From Vibrio barjaei (GTDB lineage Bacteria; Pseudomonadota; Gammaproteobacteria; Enterobacterales; Vibrionaceae), in contig NZ_LQXO02000034.1 in NCBI RefSeq assembly GCF_001639065.2, positions 62,001 through 126,000 of the forward strand: a stretch of DNA of 64,000 bases. Reading direction: 5' to 3'. This document shows, piece after piece, positions 9,075-16,594 of the stretch (its first letter is position 1; each line of letters starts with the position of its first letter). The position numbers and the translations under genes are program-made. The notes under the pieces are model-generated. The model did not search any database. It was not told where the DNA came from and saw nothing but the letters and a program-made list of their open reading frames with translations.

Positions 9075-9623
9075 GTGGCAAACCGAGACTATGTAAGGCG
9101 TGGCAAAGGCACCAGTCGCCGACCAGCAAAAAAGAAACCTTCCGGCAAAAAACCATGGCGCAGTGGGCTATTGGCGATCGTGCTCGCGGGCGTTTTTGGC
9201 TATGGTCTTTACACATTAAGTAATGACCCAGAGCCACCAAAACCAACACCAGCAGCGACAAAGCCAGTCACCAAGCCAAAGTCTAAACCTGCTAAGCCAA
9301 TTCCACCTCCGCCAGAAGAGAAGTGGGACTATGTCGATACCCTGCCGCAGCGCGAAGTTGAAGTAAAAGCGAAAGAGCAAGTGGTTTCGAAAATTCCGTA
9401 CATCATGCAGTGCGGCGCCTATAAAACCATGGCTCAAGCCGAAGCACGTAAGCTTGATATAGCTTTCCAAGGGCTCTCAAGTACCATTCGCAAGAAAGAA
9501 GGTAGCAGTTGGTTCCGAGTGGTTTTAGGCCCTTACCCACTCAAACGTGACGCTGAGCGAGACAAACACAAATTGCAACGCGCTAAAATAGAGCCGTGTG
9601 CGATTTGGAAGGATTCGCAGTAG
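9075..9623 (+). CDS. ftsN: Cell division protein FtsN
   Basis: Bitopic inner-membrane protein that triggers septal peptidoglycan synthesis. A short basic cytoplasmic tail MANRDYVRRGKGTSRRPAKK is followed by one TM helix (about 31-48), a Pro/Lys-rich periplasmic linker and a C-terminal SPOR domain (about 105-180; IMQCGAYKTMAQAEA, WFRVVLGPY) that binds denuded glycan. The start codon is GTG. At 182 aa it is shorter than E. coli FtsN (319 aa), because the periplasmic linker is short. The order cytR-ftsN-hslV-hslU is conserved. Confidence 0.94.
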   Translation: MANRDYVRRGKGTSRRPAKKKPSGKKPWRSGLLAIVLAGVFGYGLYTLSNDPEPPKPTPAATKPVTKPKSKPAKPIPPPPEEKWDYVDTLPQREVEVKAKEQVVSKIPYIMQCGAYKTMAQAEARKLDIAFQGLSSTIRKKEGSSWFRVVLGPYPLKRDAERDKHKLQRAKIEPCAIWKDSQ

Positions 9624-9637
9624 CTTACTCCTAAACG

Positions 9638-9722
9638 CGACAGTTCCTGCCTCCTGTGAAAGCAGGGGGCTACTTTCCCCACGCACCAAGCCTATAGAAG
9701 ATTCCTGTATGCGCAGGTGAAC
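9638..9722. repeat. Degenerate intergenic palindromic repeat, copy 1
   Basis: Two hairpin halves, CCTGC...GCAGG near 9643-9667 and GATTCCTG...CAGG near 9700-9717, laid out like the better copies at 38791, 51910 and 56880 but strongly diverged. It occupies the ftsN-hslV gap upstream of the heat-shock promoter. Family membership is tentative. Confidence 0.35.
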
Positions 9723-9782
9723 AACCAGTGGAATAACAAAACCTATAGAAAGCAATTCTCTCTTAGGATAACCCCACTTCCC

Positions 9783-9811
9783 CTTGAAATCCCTTTTCCT
9801 CGTCCACATAT
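9783..9811 (+). promoter_or_regulatory. Sigma-32 (RpoH) type promoter for hslVU
   Basis: CTTGAAA (9783-9789), a 14-nt spacer and CCACATAT (9804-9811) match the heat-shock consensus CTTGAAA-N(11-16)-CCCCATNT closely. It sits about 40 bp before the hslV start, as expected for the heat-shock-induced HslUV protease. Confidence 0.8.
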
Positions 9812-9852
9812 CCCTTTCATACCCGAATTGAAACCAATATGAGGCAAACGTC

Positions 9853-10386
9853 GTGACTACTATTGTATCTGTACGCCGAAATAACAAAGTCGTGATCGCT
9901 GGTGATGGACAAGTATCCCTGGGCAACACTGTAATGAAAGGGAACGCTCGCAAGGTTCGTAGACTTTATAATAACCAAGTATTGGCAGGCTTCGCTGGCG
10001 GTACGGCTGACGCGTTTACTCTTTTTGAGCGCTTTGAAAGCAAACTACAAATGCACCAAGGCCATCTAACCAAGGCCGCCGTTGAACTGGCGAAAGATTG
10101 GCGTAGTGATCGTGCGCTGCGTAAACTGGAAGCGTTATTGGCCGTGGCTGATGAAACCGCATCACTGATCATCACTGGTAACGGCGATGTGGTTCAGCCA
10201 GAAAATGACCTTATCGCGATTGGTTCAGGCGGCAACTTTGCTCAAGCAGCAGCAACGGCATTACTTGAAAATACCGATTTAGATGCACGTGAAATCGCAG
10301 AGAAATCCCTGAAAATCGCTGGCGATATCTGTGTATTTACCAACCATTATCACACTGTTGAAGAACTAGAAAGCGACGCAAAATAA
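9853..10386 (+). CDS. hslV: ATP-dependent protease subunit HslV (ClpQ)
   Basis: Threonine peptidase of the HslUV (ClpYQ) protease. After removal of Met1 the N-terminal Thr of TTIVSVRRNNKVVIAGDGQV is the nucleophile. The family-defining GNTVMKGNARKVRRLYNN and ADETASLIITGNGDVVQPEN are present. GTG start with GAGG upstream. Its 177 aa is the standard length. Located 46 bp before hslU, behind a sigma-32-type promoter. Confidence 0.97.
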   Translation: MTTIVSVRRNNKVVIAGDGQVSLGNTVMKGNARKVRRLYNNQVLAGFAGGTADAFTLFERFESKLQMHQGHLTKAAVELAKDWRSDRALRKLEALLAVADETASLIITGNGDVVQPENDLIAIGSGGNFAQAAATALLENTDLDAREIAEKSLKIAGDICVFTNHYHTVEELESDAK

Positions 10387-10432
10387 CGTCCAAAAAACAA
10401 AATAGTGTCTGAATTTTTGTAAGGAATTAATT

Positions 10433-11767
10433 ATGTCTGAGATGACTCCACGCGAGATTGTTCACGAACTAAACCGCCATATTATCGGTCAAGATAAAGC
10501 AAAGCGCTCAGTAGCGATTGCACTACGTAACCGCTGGCGTCGTATGCAGCTTGAAGAGAGCTTGCGTGCGGAAGTATCACCGAAAAACATTCTAATGATT
10601 GGCCCAACAGGCGTCGGTAAAACCGAAATCGCTCGCCGCCTAGCTAAGCTTGCTAACGCACCGTTCATCAAAGTAGAAGCAACTAAGTTCACCGAAGTGG
10701 GCTACGTGGGTAAAGAAGTTGAAACCATCATTCGCGACCTTACTGACGTCGCGATTAAGATGACGCATCAACAAGCCATGGAAAAAGTCACCTTCCGCGC
10801 TGAAGAGCAAGCAGAAGAGCGCATTCTTGATGCCCTACTTCCACCAGCTCGTGATGCTTGGGGCCAAAACGAACAGCAAGATGAGAGCTCTTCTAACACT
10901 CGTCAGGTTTTCCGTAAAAAACTGCGCGAAGGTAAGCTAGACGACAAAGAGATCGACATCGAAACCGCAGCCCCACAAATGGGCGTTGAAATCATGGCAC
11001 CTCCTGGCATGGAAGAAATGACCAACCAGCTGCAAAGCATGTTCCAAAACCTGGGTGGTGATACCAAGAAAAAGCGTAAGCTGAAAATCAAAGATGCCTT
11101 CAAGGCACTGACTGAAGAAGAAGCCGCTAAACTGGTAAATCAAGAAGAGCTTAAAGAGCAAGCGATCTATAACGTTGAGAACAACGGTATCGTATTTATC
11201 GATGAGATCGACAAAATCTGTAAGCGTGGCGAAGCCTCAGGCCCTGATGTGTCTCGTGAAGGTGTGCAGCGTGATCTACTGCCTCTGATAGAAGGCAGCA
11301 CAGTATCAACTAAACACGGCATGGTTAAGACTGACCATATCCTGTTTATCACATCTGGTGCATTCCAAGTGGCGAAGCCATCAGATTTGATTCCTGAACT
11401 GCAAGGTCGTCTCCCTATCCGCGTAGAACTGGAAGCACTGAGCAGCGATGACTTCAAACGCATCCTAACCGAACCTAAAGCGTCATTAACAGAGCAATAC
11501 ATCGCTCTTATGAAGACTGAAGAAGTCGATGTAAGCTTTACGGAAGACGGTATTCAGCAAATTGCTGATGCAGCTTGGACCGTCAACGAAACCACAGAAA
11601 ACATCGGTGCTCGCCGTCTACATACTGTTATGGAGCGCTTGATGGATGAGATTTCGTTTGATGCCACAGATAAACCAGGCTCAAAGCTCACTATTGATTC
11701 AGGCTACGTAAAGTCGAAGCTTGGTGAGTTTGTAGAAGACGAAGATTTAAGTCGCTTTATTCTTTAG
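10433..11767 (+). CDS. hslU: ATP-dependent protease ATPase subunit HslU (ClpY)
   Basis: AAA+ unfoldase that feeds substrates to HslV. Walker A GPTGVGKTE (about 57-65), Walker B IVFIDEIDKI (about 252-261), the intermediate I-domain between them, sensor ITSGAFQVAKPSDL and the conserved C-terminus DLSRFIL that inserts into HslV. 444 aa, usual length. AAGGAA precedes the ATG. Operon with hslV; strong terminator downstream. Confidence 0.98.
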   Translation: MSEMTPREIVHELNRHIIGQDKAKRSVAIALRNRWRRMQLEESLRAEVSPKNILMIGPTGVGKTEIARRLAKLANAPFIKVEATKFTEVGYVGKEVETIIRDLTDVAIKMTHQQAMEKVTFRAEEQAEERILDALLPPARDAWGQNEQQDESSSNTRQVFRKKLREGKLDDKEIDIETAAPQMGVEIMAPPGMEEMTNQLQSMFQNLGGDTKKKRKLKIKDAFKALTEEEAAKLVNQEELKEQAIYNVENNGIVFIDEIDKICKRGEASGPDVSREGVQRDLLPLIEGSTVSTKHGMVKTDHILFITSGAFQVAKPSDLIPELQGRLPIRVELEALSSDDFKRILTEPKASLTEQYIALMKTEEVDVSFTEDGIQQIADAAWTVNETTENIGARRLHTVMERLMDEISFDATDKPGSKLTIDSGYVKSKLGEFVEDEDLSRFIL

Positions 11768-11791
11768 ATTTAAGCAATCTTAAGTTTGATG

Positions 11792-11828
11792 AGGTGTCAT
11801 CTCCAAAAAGGCGGTGACACCTTTTTTT
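11792..11828 (+). terminator. Terminator of hslVU
   Basis: AGGTGTCA / TGACACCT stem (11792-11799 and 11815-11822) followed by a run of T. Lies 25 bp past the hslU stop. Confidence 0.88.
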
Positions 11829-11878
11829 GTGCTACATTTCCCGTATACTAAAACGAACTGAAATTAGAATGCTTGGCT

Positions 11879-12796
11879 ATGAATCAATCTGTTCGTATTT
11901 GGCTCGATGCAGCCAGACCTAAAACACTACCACTCGCTTTAGTCTCCATTATCACAGGCAGTGCACTCGCTTTCTCTACTGGCAACATGTCTTGGAGTGT
12001 CGCTATACTCGCTCTGCTTACCGCGACCCTGCTGCAGATTCTCTCTAACCTAGCCAATGATTACGGCGATGCAGTCAAAGGCACCGACAACGACAACCGC
12101 TTGGGTCCGATGCGGGCGATACAGTCAGGTGAAGTGTCACAGCAAGAGATGAAGAAAGCCATCGTGCTGAATATCATTCTGACTGTGATTGCAGGACTAG
12201 GTTTAGTCTTTCATGCGCTGGATTCAATGCAAAACATTTTGGCGTTTATCGGACTCGGTGTATTAGCTATCATCGCTGCCATTGCCTATACCGTCGGCAA
12301 TAAGCCCTACGGCTACGTAGGACTTGGCGACATTTCAGTTTTCATCTTCTTTGGCCTGCTTGGTGTCTCTGGTACCTACTTTTTACACACTGGCCATATT
12401 GACTCTCTACTCTTCTTACCTGCTGTCGGCTGTGGATTACTCGCGGTTGCCGTACTTAACGTCAACAACATGCGTGACATCGAAAATGATAGCGCCTGCG
12501 GTAAGCGTACTGTCGCGGTGAGACTGGGTGAGCACAACGCTAAGGTTTACCACTTCACACTGTTATTATTCGCAGTCATCGCCTTTGCAGCTTATCTCGT
12601 TCTACAACAATCACCTTTGTGGATCAGCCTGCCTTTTGTCATCAGTCTTATCGTTGTCATTAAACACGGTAGAGCGGTTTGGCACGCAACACAGCCTGCG
12701 CAAATTGCCCCTATGATGCCGATTGTGGTGAAGTGTTCATTAGTCACTAATATCCTGTTTTCAGGAGTGGTTATAGCTCAAACTCTGATGACTTAA
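11879..12796 (+). CDS. menA: 1,4-dihydroxy-2-naphthoate polyprenyltransferase
   Basis: Integral membrane UbiA-family prenyltransferase that makes demethylmenaquinone. Polar signatures NLANDYGDAVKGTDND (about 58-73) and NVNNMRDIENDSACGKRT (about 195-212) are the two Asp-rich prenyl-diphosphate sites; the rest is about eight or nine hydrophobic helices. I start at ATG 11879 (MNQSVRIWLDAARPKTLPLA); a TTG two codons earlier is in frame but less likely. 305 aa. The hslVU-menA-rraA order is as in E. coli. Confidence 0.94.
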   Translation: MNQSVRIWLDAARPKTLPLALVSIITGSALAFSTGNMSWSVAILALLTATLLQILSNLANDYGDAVKGTDNDNRLGPMRAIQSGEVSQQEMKKAIVLNIILTVIAGLGLVFHALDSMQNILAFIGLGVLAIIAAIAYTVGNKPYGYVGLGDISVFIFFGLLGVSGTYFLHTGHIDSLLFLPAVGCGLLAVAVLNVNNMRDIENDSACGKRTVAVRLGEHNAKVYHFTLLLFAVIAFAAYLVLQQSPLWISLPFVISLIVVIKHGRAVWHATQPAQIAPMMPIVVKCSLVTNILFSGVVIAQTLMT

Positions 12797-12875
12797 TTGA
12801 GCCTTGTCATTGCATTGACCTATTCACCCGATATACTCGATTTATACCTTTTGTAAACTGCAAAGAAGAGTCGCC

Positions 12876-13385
12876 ATGGAATACAGTACTTCAGCCCTAT
12901 GTGATATCTACCTAGACCAAGTAGACGTTGTTGAACCAATGTTTAGTAACTTTGGCGGCCGAGCCTCATTTGCAGGTCAAATCACTTCGGTTAAATGCTT
13001 TGAAGACAACGGGGTTATCCGTGAGATCTTAGAACAAGACGGCGTTGGCCGTGTTCTCCTTATTGATGGGGGCGGTTCACTACGCAAAGCCCTGATTGAT
13101 GCCGAAATTGCACAATTGGCAGAAGATAACGAATGGGAAGGTCTCATCGTTTATGGCTGCGTGCGCGAAGTGGATGAGCTGGAAGACATGAACCTCGGTA
13201 TCCAAGCGCTTGCTTCTATTCCGGTAGGTGCTGCTCAATCCGATGTTGGGGAAGTGGATGTGCCAGTTAACTTTGGCGGTGTAACCTTCTTACCGGAAGA
13301 TTATGTATATGCAGATAATACTGGTGTAATACTTTCTCCAGAGCCGTTGGATGTGAGTTTTGAAGATGAAGAGGCGGTTGAATAA
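12876..13385 (+). CDS. rraA: Regulator of ribonuclease activity A
   Basis: Trimeric protein that inhibits RNase E and so stabilises transcripts. TSALCDIYLDQVDVVEPMFS, NFGGRASFAGQI and LIDGGGSLRKALIDAE are diagnostic, as is VPVNFGGVTFLPEDYVYADN near the C-terminus. 169 aa; slightly longer than E. coli RraA (161) because of an acidic tail, FEDEEAVE. Last housekeeping gene before the surface-polysaccharide locus. Confidence 0.96.
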   Translation: MEYSTSALCDIYLDQVDVVEPMFSNFGGRASFAGQITSVKCFEDNGVIREILEQDGVGRVLLIDGGGSLRKALIDAEIAQLAEDNEWEGLIVYGCVREVDELEDMNLGIQALASIPVGAAQSDVGEVDVPVNFGGVTFLPEDYVYADNTGVILSPEPLDVSFEDEEAVE

Positions 13386-13386
13386 C

Positions 13387-13450
13387 TGTCATAGTACTTA
13401 TCAGAATAGTGCTCGCTGAGGCAAGCTCCCTACCCGCGCAGGGATGACGG
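13387..13450. repeat. Degenerate intergenic palindromic repeat, copy 2 (partial)
   Basis: GCTCCCTACCCGCGCAGGGA (13425-13444) followed by TGACGG resembles the right-hand end (GGGAGATCCTC...GAGGATGACG) of the better copies at 38791 and 51910. A TGTCAT at 13387 could be the remnant left end. Tentative. Confidence 0.35.
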
Positions 13451-13490
13451 CAAGGTTGCTCGGTGACCATCGGTGGTAAATAGCAAATAT

Positions 13491-13523
13491 AAAAAAACGA
13501 GAACTCTAGGTTCTCGTTTTTTT
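13491..13523. terminator. Bidirectional terminator between rraA and ugd
   Basis: ACGAGAAC / GTTCTCGT stem around a short loop, with A7 on the left and T7 on the right. Serves the convergent rraA and ugd. Confidence 0.9.
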
Positions 13524-13540
13524 ATTCAAATCAGTAACAG

Positions 13541-14707
13541 TTAGTCATTACCAAATAAGTCACGCGTATACACTTTGTCAGCAACATCAGCCAACTCAGG
13601 CAACATACGATTCGAGATAATCAAATCGGCTTCTTGCTTAAACGCATCGACATCTTGAATCACGCGAGAGTGGAAGAAGTGCTCTTCTTTCAGTACAGGC
13701 TCATAAACAATGACTTCAATACCTTTCGCCTTAAGACGCTTCATAATGCCCTGAATACTTGACGCTCGGAAGTTATCTGAACCTGACTTCATGATAAGGC
13801 GATATACACCAACAACCTTAGGCTCACGCTTCAAGATAGATTCAGCAATAAAGTCTTTACGAGTACGGTTAGCATCAACGATCGCACCAATGATGTTATT
13901 TGGTACTTCTTGGTAGTTAGCTAGCAACTGCTTAGTATCTTTTGGTAAACAGTAACCACCATAGCCAAAAGATGGGTTGCAGTAGTGGCCACCTATACGT
14001 GGATCCAGCGCAACACCTTCAATGATTTGGCGAGTATCCAATCCAAGTGCTTCAGCATAAGAATCTAGCTCATTGAAGTAAGCAACGCGCATTGCAAGGT
14101 AGGTGTTTGAGAACAGTTTCACCGCTTCAGCTTCAGTTGAGTCAGTAAATAACACATCAATGTTCTCTTTTTGAGCCCCTTCCACCAATAGGTCAGCGAA
14201 CACTTTTGCACGTTCACTGCGCTCACCGATAATAATGCGAGACGGGTTCAGGTTGTCATAAAGGGCGCTACCTTCACGTAAAAACTCTGGTGAGAAGAAC
14301 ACGTTCTCAGTACCCAGCTCTTCACGAACACGAGCGCTGTAACCAACGGGTACGGTGGACTTGATAACAATGACCGCATCAGGATTAATCGCCATCACAT
14401 CTTTGATCACCGCTTCAACAGAGCTAGTATTAAAGTAGTTAGTTTGCGGATCATAATCTGTCGGTGTAGAAACAATCACATAGTCCGCACCAGAATATGC
14501 TAACTCTTTGTCCAGAGTAGCCGTAAAATTTAAGTCGTCACGCTTCAAAAATGCTTCAATTTCACTATCAACAATCGGCGATTGTCCATTGCACAGCATG
14601 TCCACTTTTTCCGCGTTAATATCAACCGCTACTACCTCATGGTTCTGAGCCAGCAACATCGCATTTGATAGGCCTACATAGCCTGTTCCTGCAACCGCTA
14701 TTTTCAT
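13541..14707 (-). CDS. ugd: UDP-glucose 6-dehydrogenase
   Basis: NAD-dependent four-electron oxidation of UDP-glucose to UDP-glucuronate for surface polysaccharide. Rossmann MKIAVAGTGYVGLS at the N-terminus, substrate-binding FSPEFLREGSALYDNLNPSR, and the catalytic cysteine in GYGGYCLPKDTKQ (about residue 250). 388 aa, the usual short-form length. It lies 168 bp beyond the phosphoglycosyl transferase gene in the same direction. UDP-GlcA or UDP-GalA may be a building block of this O-antigen or core; no glucuronosyltransferase can be singled out. Confidence 0.95.
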   Translation of the reverse strand: MKIAVAGTGYVGLSNAMLLAQNHEVVAVDINAEKVDMLCNGQSPIVDSEIEAFLKRDDLNFTATLDKELAYSGADYVIVSTPTDYDPQTNYFNTSSVEAVIKDVMAINPDAVIVIKSTVPVGYSARVREELGTENVFFSPEFLREGSALYDNLNPSRIIIGERSERAKVFADLLVEGAQKENIDVLFTDSTEAEAVKLFSNTYLAMRVAYFNELDSYAEALGLDTRQIIEGVALDPRIGGHYCNPSFGYGGYCLPKDTKQLLANYQEVPNNIIGAIVDANRTRKDFIAESILKREPKVVGVYRLIMKSGSDNFRASSIQGIMKRLKAKGIEVIVYEPVLKEEHFFHSRVIQDVDAFKQEADLIISNRMLPELADVADKVYTRDLFGND

Positions 14708-14875
14708 AGTTTCATCTTACAAATTGATTATCATTTTTAGCTGGTTATCTAAGGCATCATTATTTATGTGGACACACTTAGTAAAGTCACCAGTTTCTCT
14801 AACTCTGTATTATTGACAGCGAGCGCTAAGCAATCAAGTAACACTTTGTCTCACTTGTTATTTAGACGTGCTTGG

Positions 14876-15436
14876 CTAACGTATACGATCTCCAGCACCC
14901 TTACCAATGGCTGTTGCGATAATTAGCCTAACGTACTGAGATAGTGAGTGGTTGCTTATCATTCTGGCATCTACTTGTGCTAACTTTTTCGGCTCAGACA
15001 TATCGATGCCATTTACCTGAGCCAACCCAGTAATGCCAGGCAGTACTTTATCCACACCTAACTCGCGTCTCTCTTCAATAAGTTCTTCTTGATTAAACAA
15101 ACAAGGCCTAGGACCTACAAAACTCATTTCACCTTTAAGCACATTAACCAGTTGAGGCAACTCATCAAGCTTAGTTTTTCGAAGAATAGACCCCAACTTA
15201 GTGACCGATCGAGCATCTACCATATGCGTCGCTACCGATTGTGTTGATACCACCATCGTTCGGAATTTGTACAAGGTAAAAGCTTTTCCTTCTTTACCAA
15301 CTCGCGTCTGGCTGAAAATCGGAGAATCACTATCCATTCGGCCAACAAGATAGACAACAAGCATCACTGGCCATAAGAGACATAGCCCTGTTATTGCAAA
15401 TACAAAATCTAAAAGTCGTGTTAAAGGTGTGTTCAT
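14876..15436 (-). CDS. Phosphoglycosyl transferase (PglC/WbaP C-terminal type) priming undecaprenyl phosphate
   Basis: Monotopic membrane enzyme moving a sugar-1-phosphate to undecaprenyl phosphate as the first step of a glycan chain. The short N-terminal hydrophobic re-entrant segment (about 8-31) is followed by SQTRVGKEGKAFTLYKFRTM, LRKTKLDELPQLVNVLKGEM and SFVGPRP, the catalytic core of the family. 186 aa, the minimal PglC-like form without the WbaP N-terminal helices. Overlaps the SDR gene upstream by 4 bp. The neighbouring SDR and WbpM-type dehydratase suggest UDP-QuiNAc or UDP-FucNAc as donor. The V. cholerae O139 wbfU is a likely counterpart, but this is from memory. Confidence 0.85.
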   Translation of the reverse strand: MNTPLTRLLDFVFAITGLCLLWPVMLVVYLVGRMDSDSPIFSQTRVGKEGKAFTLYKFRTMVVSTQSVATHMVDARSVTKLGSILRKTKLDELPQLVNVLKGEMSFVGPRPCLFNQEELIEERRELGVDKVLPGITGLAQVNGIDMSEPKKLAQVDARMISNHSLSQYVRLIIATAIGKGAGDRIR

Positions 15437-16392
15437 TGCGCTTCGCTATCCTTTACTAATTTTAATATACCTTGCTTAAAAGAATATGGAGGGGTCCAGT
15501 TCAAAGTCTGCTTTGCATGGCTGATGTCAAACTGAAGGCTACCAAACATTCGTTCAGCAATATTCTCCTTCCCTAGTACTTTAAGCAATCCACCTAAAAT
15601 AGAGGTGGGAATAGGGAGCAGCTTGATGCGATTTTCATAGGCATTAGCCAACTCTATTATCAGCTCAGTAGTAGAGACATCATCATCGTCCGAGACCAAA
15701 AATGTCTGATTAGCTGCTGAAGGGTGCTCAAGACAACAGCCAATAATATCAACCAAATTTTCAAGGGAGATAAGGCTTCGCTGATTATTGATGGCCCCGA
15801 ATGGCAAAGGCAGAGCGGTTTGACTCAATTTCATTAAAGCAGCAAAGTTCGCTTTGACTCCGGATCCATAAACCAAAGGGGGACGTATGATCACAATTTC
15901 CATACCAGTCTCTTCCGCAAGTCTGGCTAGCGCAATCTCAGCTTCATACTTACTAATCGCGTATGGATCGATAGGAGACTTAACAACAAACTCCGTCATC
16001 GGATGTCCTAGTTCACTGCGTTCGCCATTCACTTTAGCAGTGCTGATGAATATGAATCGCTTTACACCTGCGGCCGCGGCTTGTTGAGCCAATCTAATTG
16101 TCGCATGTGTGTTCACTTCCCTATATTCGTTTATCGGACTCTGAGCCGTATCATTCAGAATATGCGCACGAGCAGCGCAATGAACAAGCACTTCTACTTG
16201 TTGTTCACGTAAAGCTTTCTCTACTTCAAACGAGGTAGATAGATCTATTTCGATTGTATCGTTAGCACAACCCTTTCGTATCATTGGTATTGGAATATAC
16301 CTAGGAGATTGCTTTAACGTCCTCACCAGAGCTTTACCCAAAAAGCCAGAGGCTCCAGTAACTGCTATATTATTCACACCCGCCTCGCTCAT
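15433..16392 (-). CDS. NAD-dependent epimerase/dehydratase family (extended SDR), probable UDP-4-keto-sugar 4-reductase
   Basis: Rossmann motif VTGASGFLGKALV near the N-terminus and a YxxxK active site in YAISKYEAE. About 319 aa. With the WbpM-type 4,6-dehydratase next door and the overlapping phosphoglycosyl transferase, it fits the WbpV/WreQ-type step reducing UDP-4-keto-6-deoxy-GlcNAc to UDP-QuiNAc or FucNAc; a 4-epimerase role cannot be excluded. The ATG at 16392 has a weak ribosome-binding site. A GTG at 16377 has GAGG 5 nt upstream and may be the true start. Divergent from the dehydratase across 202 bp. Confidence 0.8.
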   Translation of the reverse strand: MSEAGVNNIAVTGASGFLGKALVRTLKQSPRYIPIPMIRKGCANDTIEIDLSTSFEVEKALREQQVEVLVHCAARAHILNDTAQSPINEYREVNTHATIRLAQQAAAAGVKRFIFISTAKVNGERSELGHPMTEFVVKSPIDPYAISKYEAEIALARLAEETGMEIVIIRPPLVYGSGVKANFAALMKLSQTALPLPFGAINNQRSLISLENLVDIIGCCLEHPSAANQTFLVSDDDDVSTTELIIELANAYENRIKLLPIPTSILGGLLKVLGKENIAERMFGSLQFDISHAKQTLNWTPPYSFKQGILKLVKDSEAQ

Positions 16393-16594
16393 TGACTACT
16401 TTGCTGAGTATTATGCCTCAAAATCAGGAATTTGCTTAACTAAGTCCTAAATCATTGAAGTTAAATGCATTTGTGAACCACTTCGTACTTCTACCTGCCC
16501 CGTAACTGCTATCATCTAGCTAGTTTGGCTGACAACAGGTAGAATATAGGAAAACATCATAACCAAAACACACTCGTTAGCGGCTAGGTTTATC

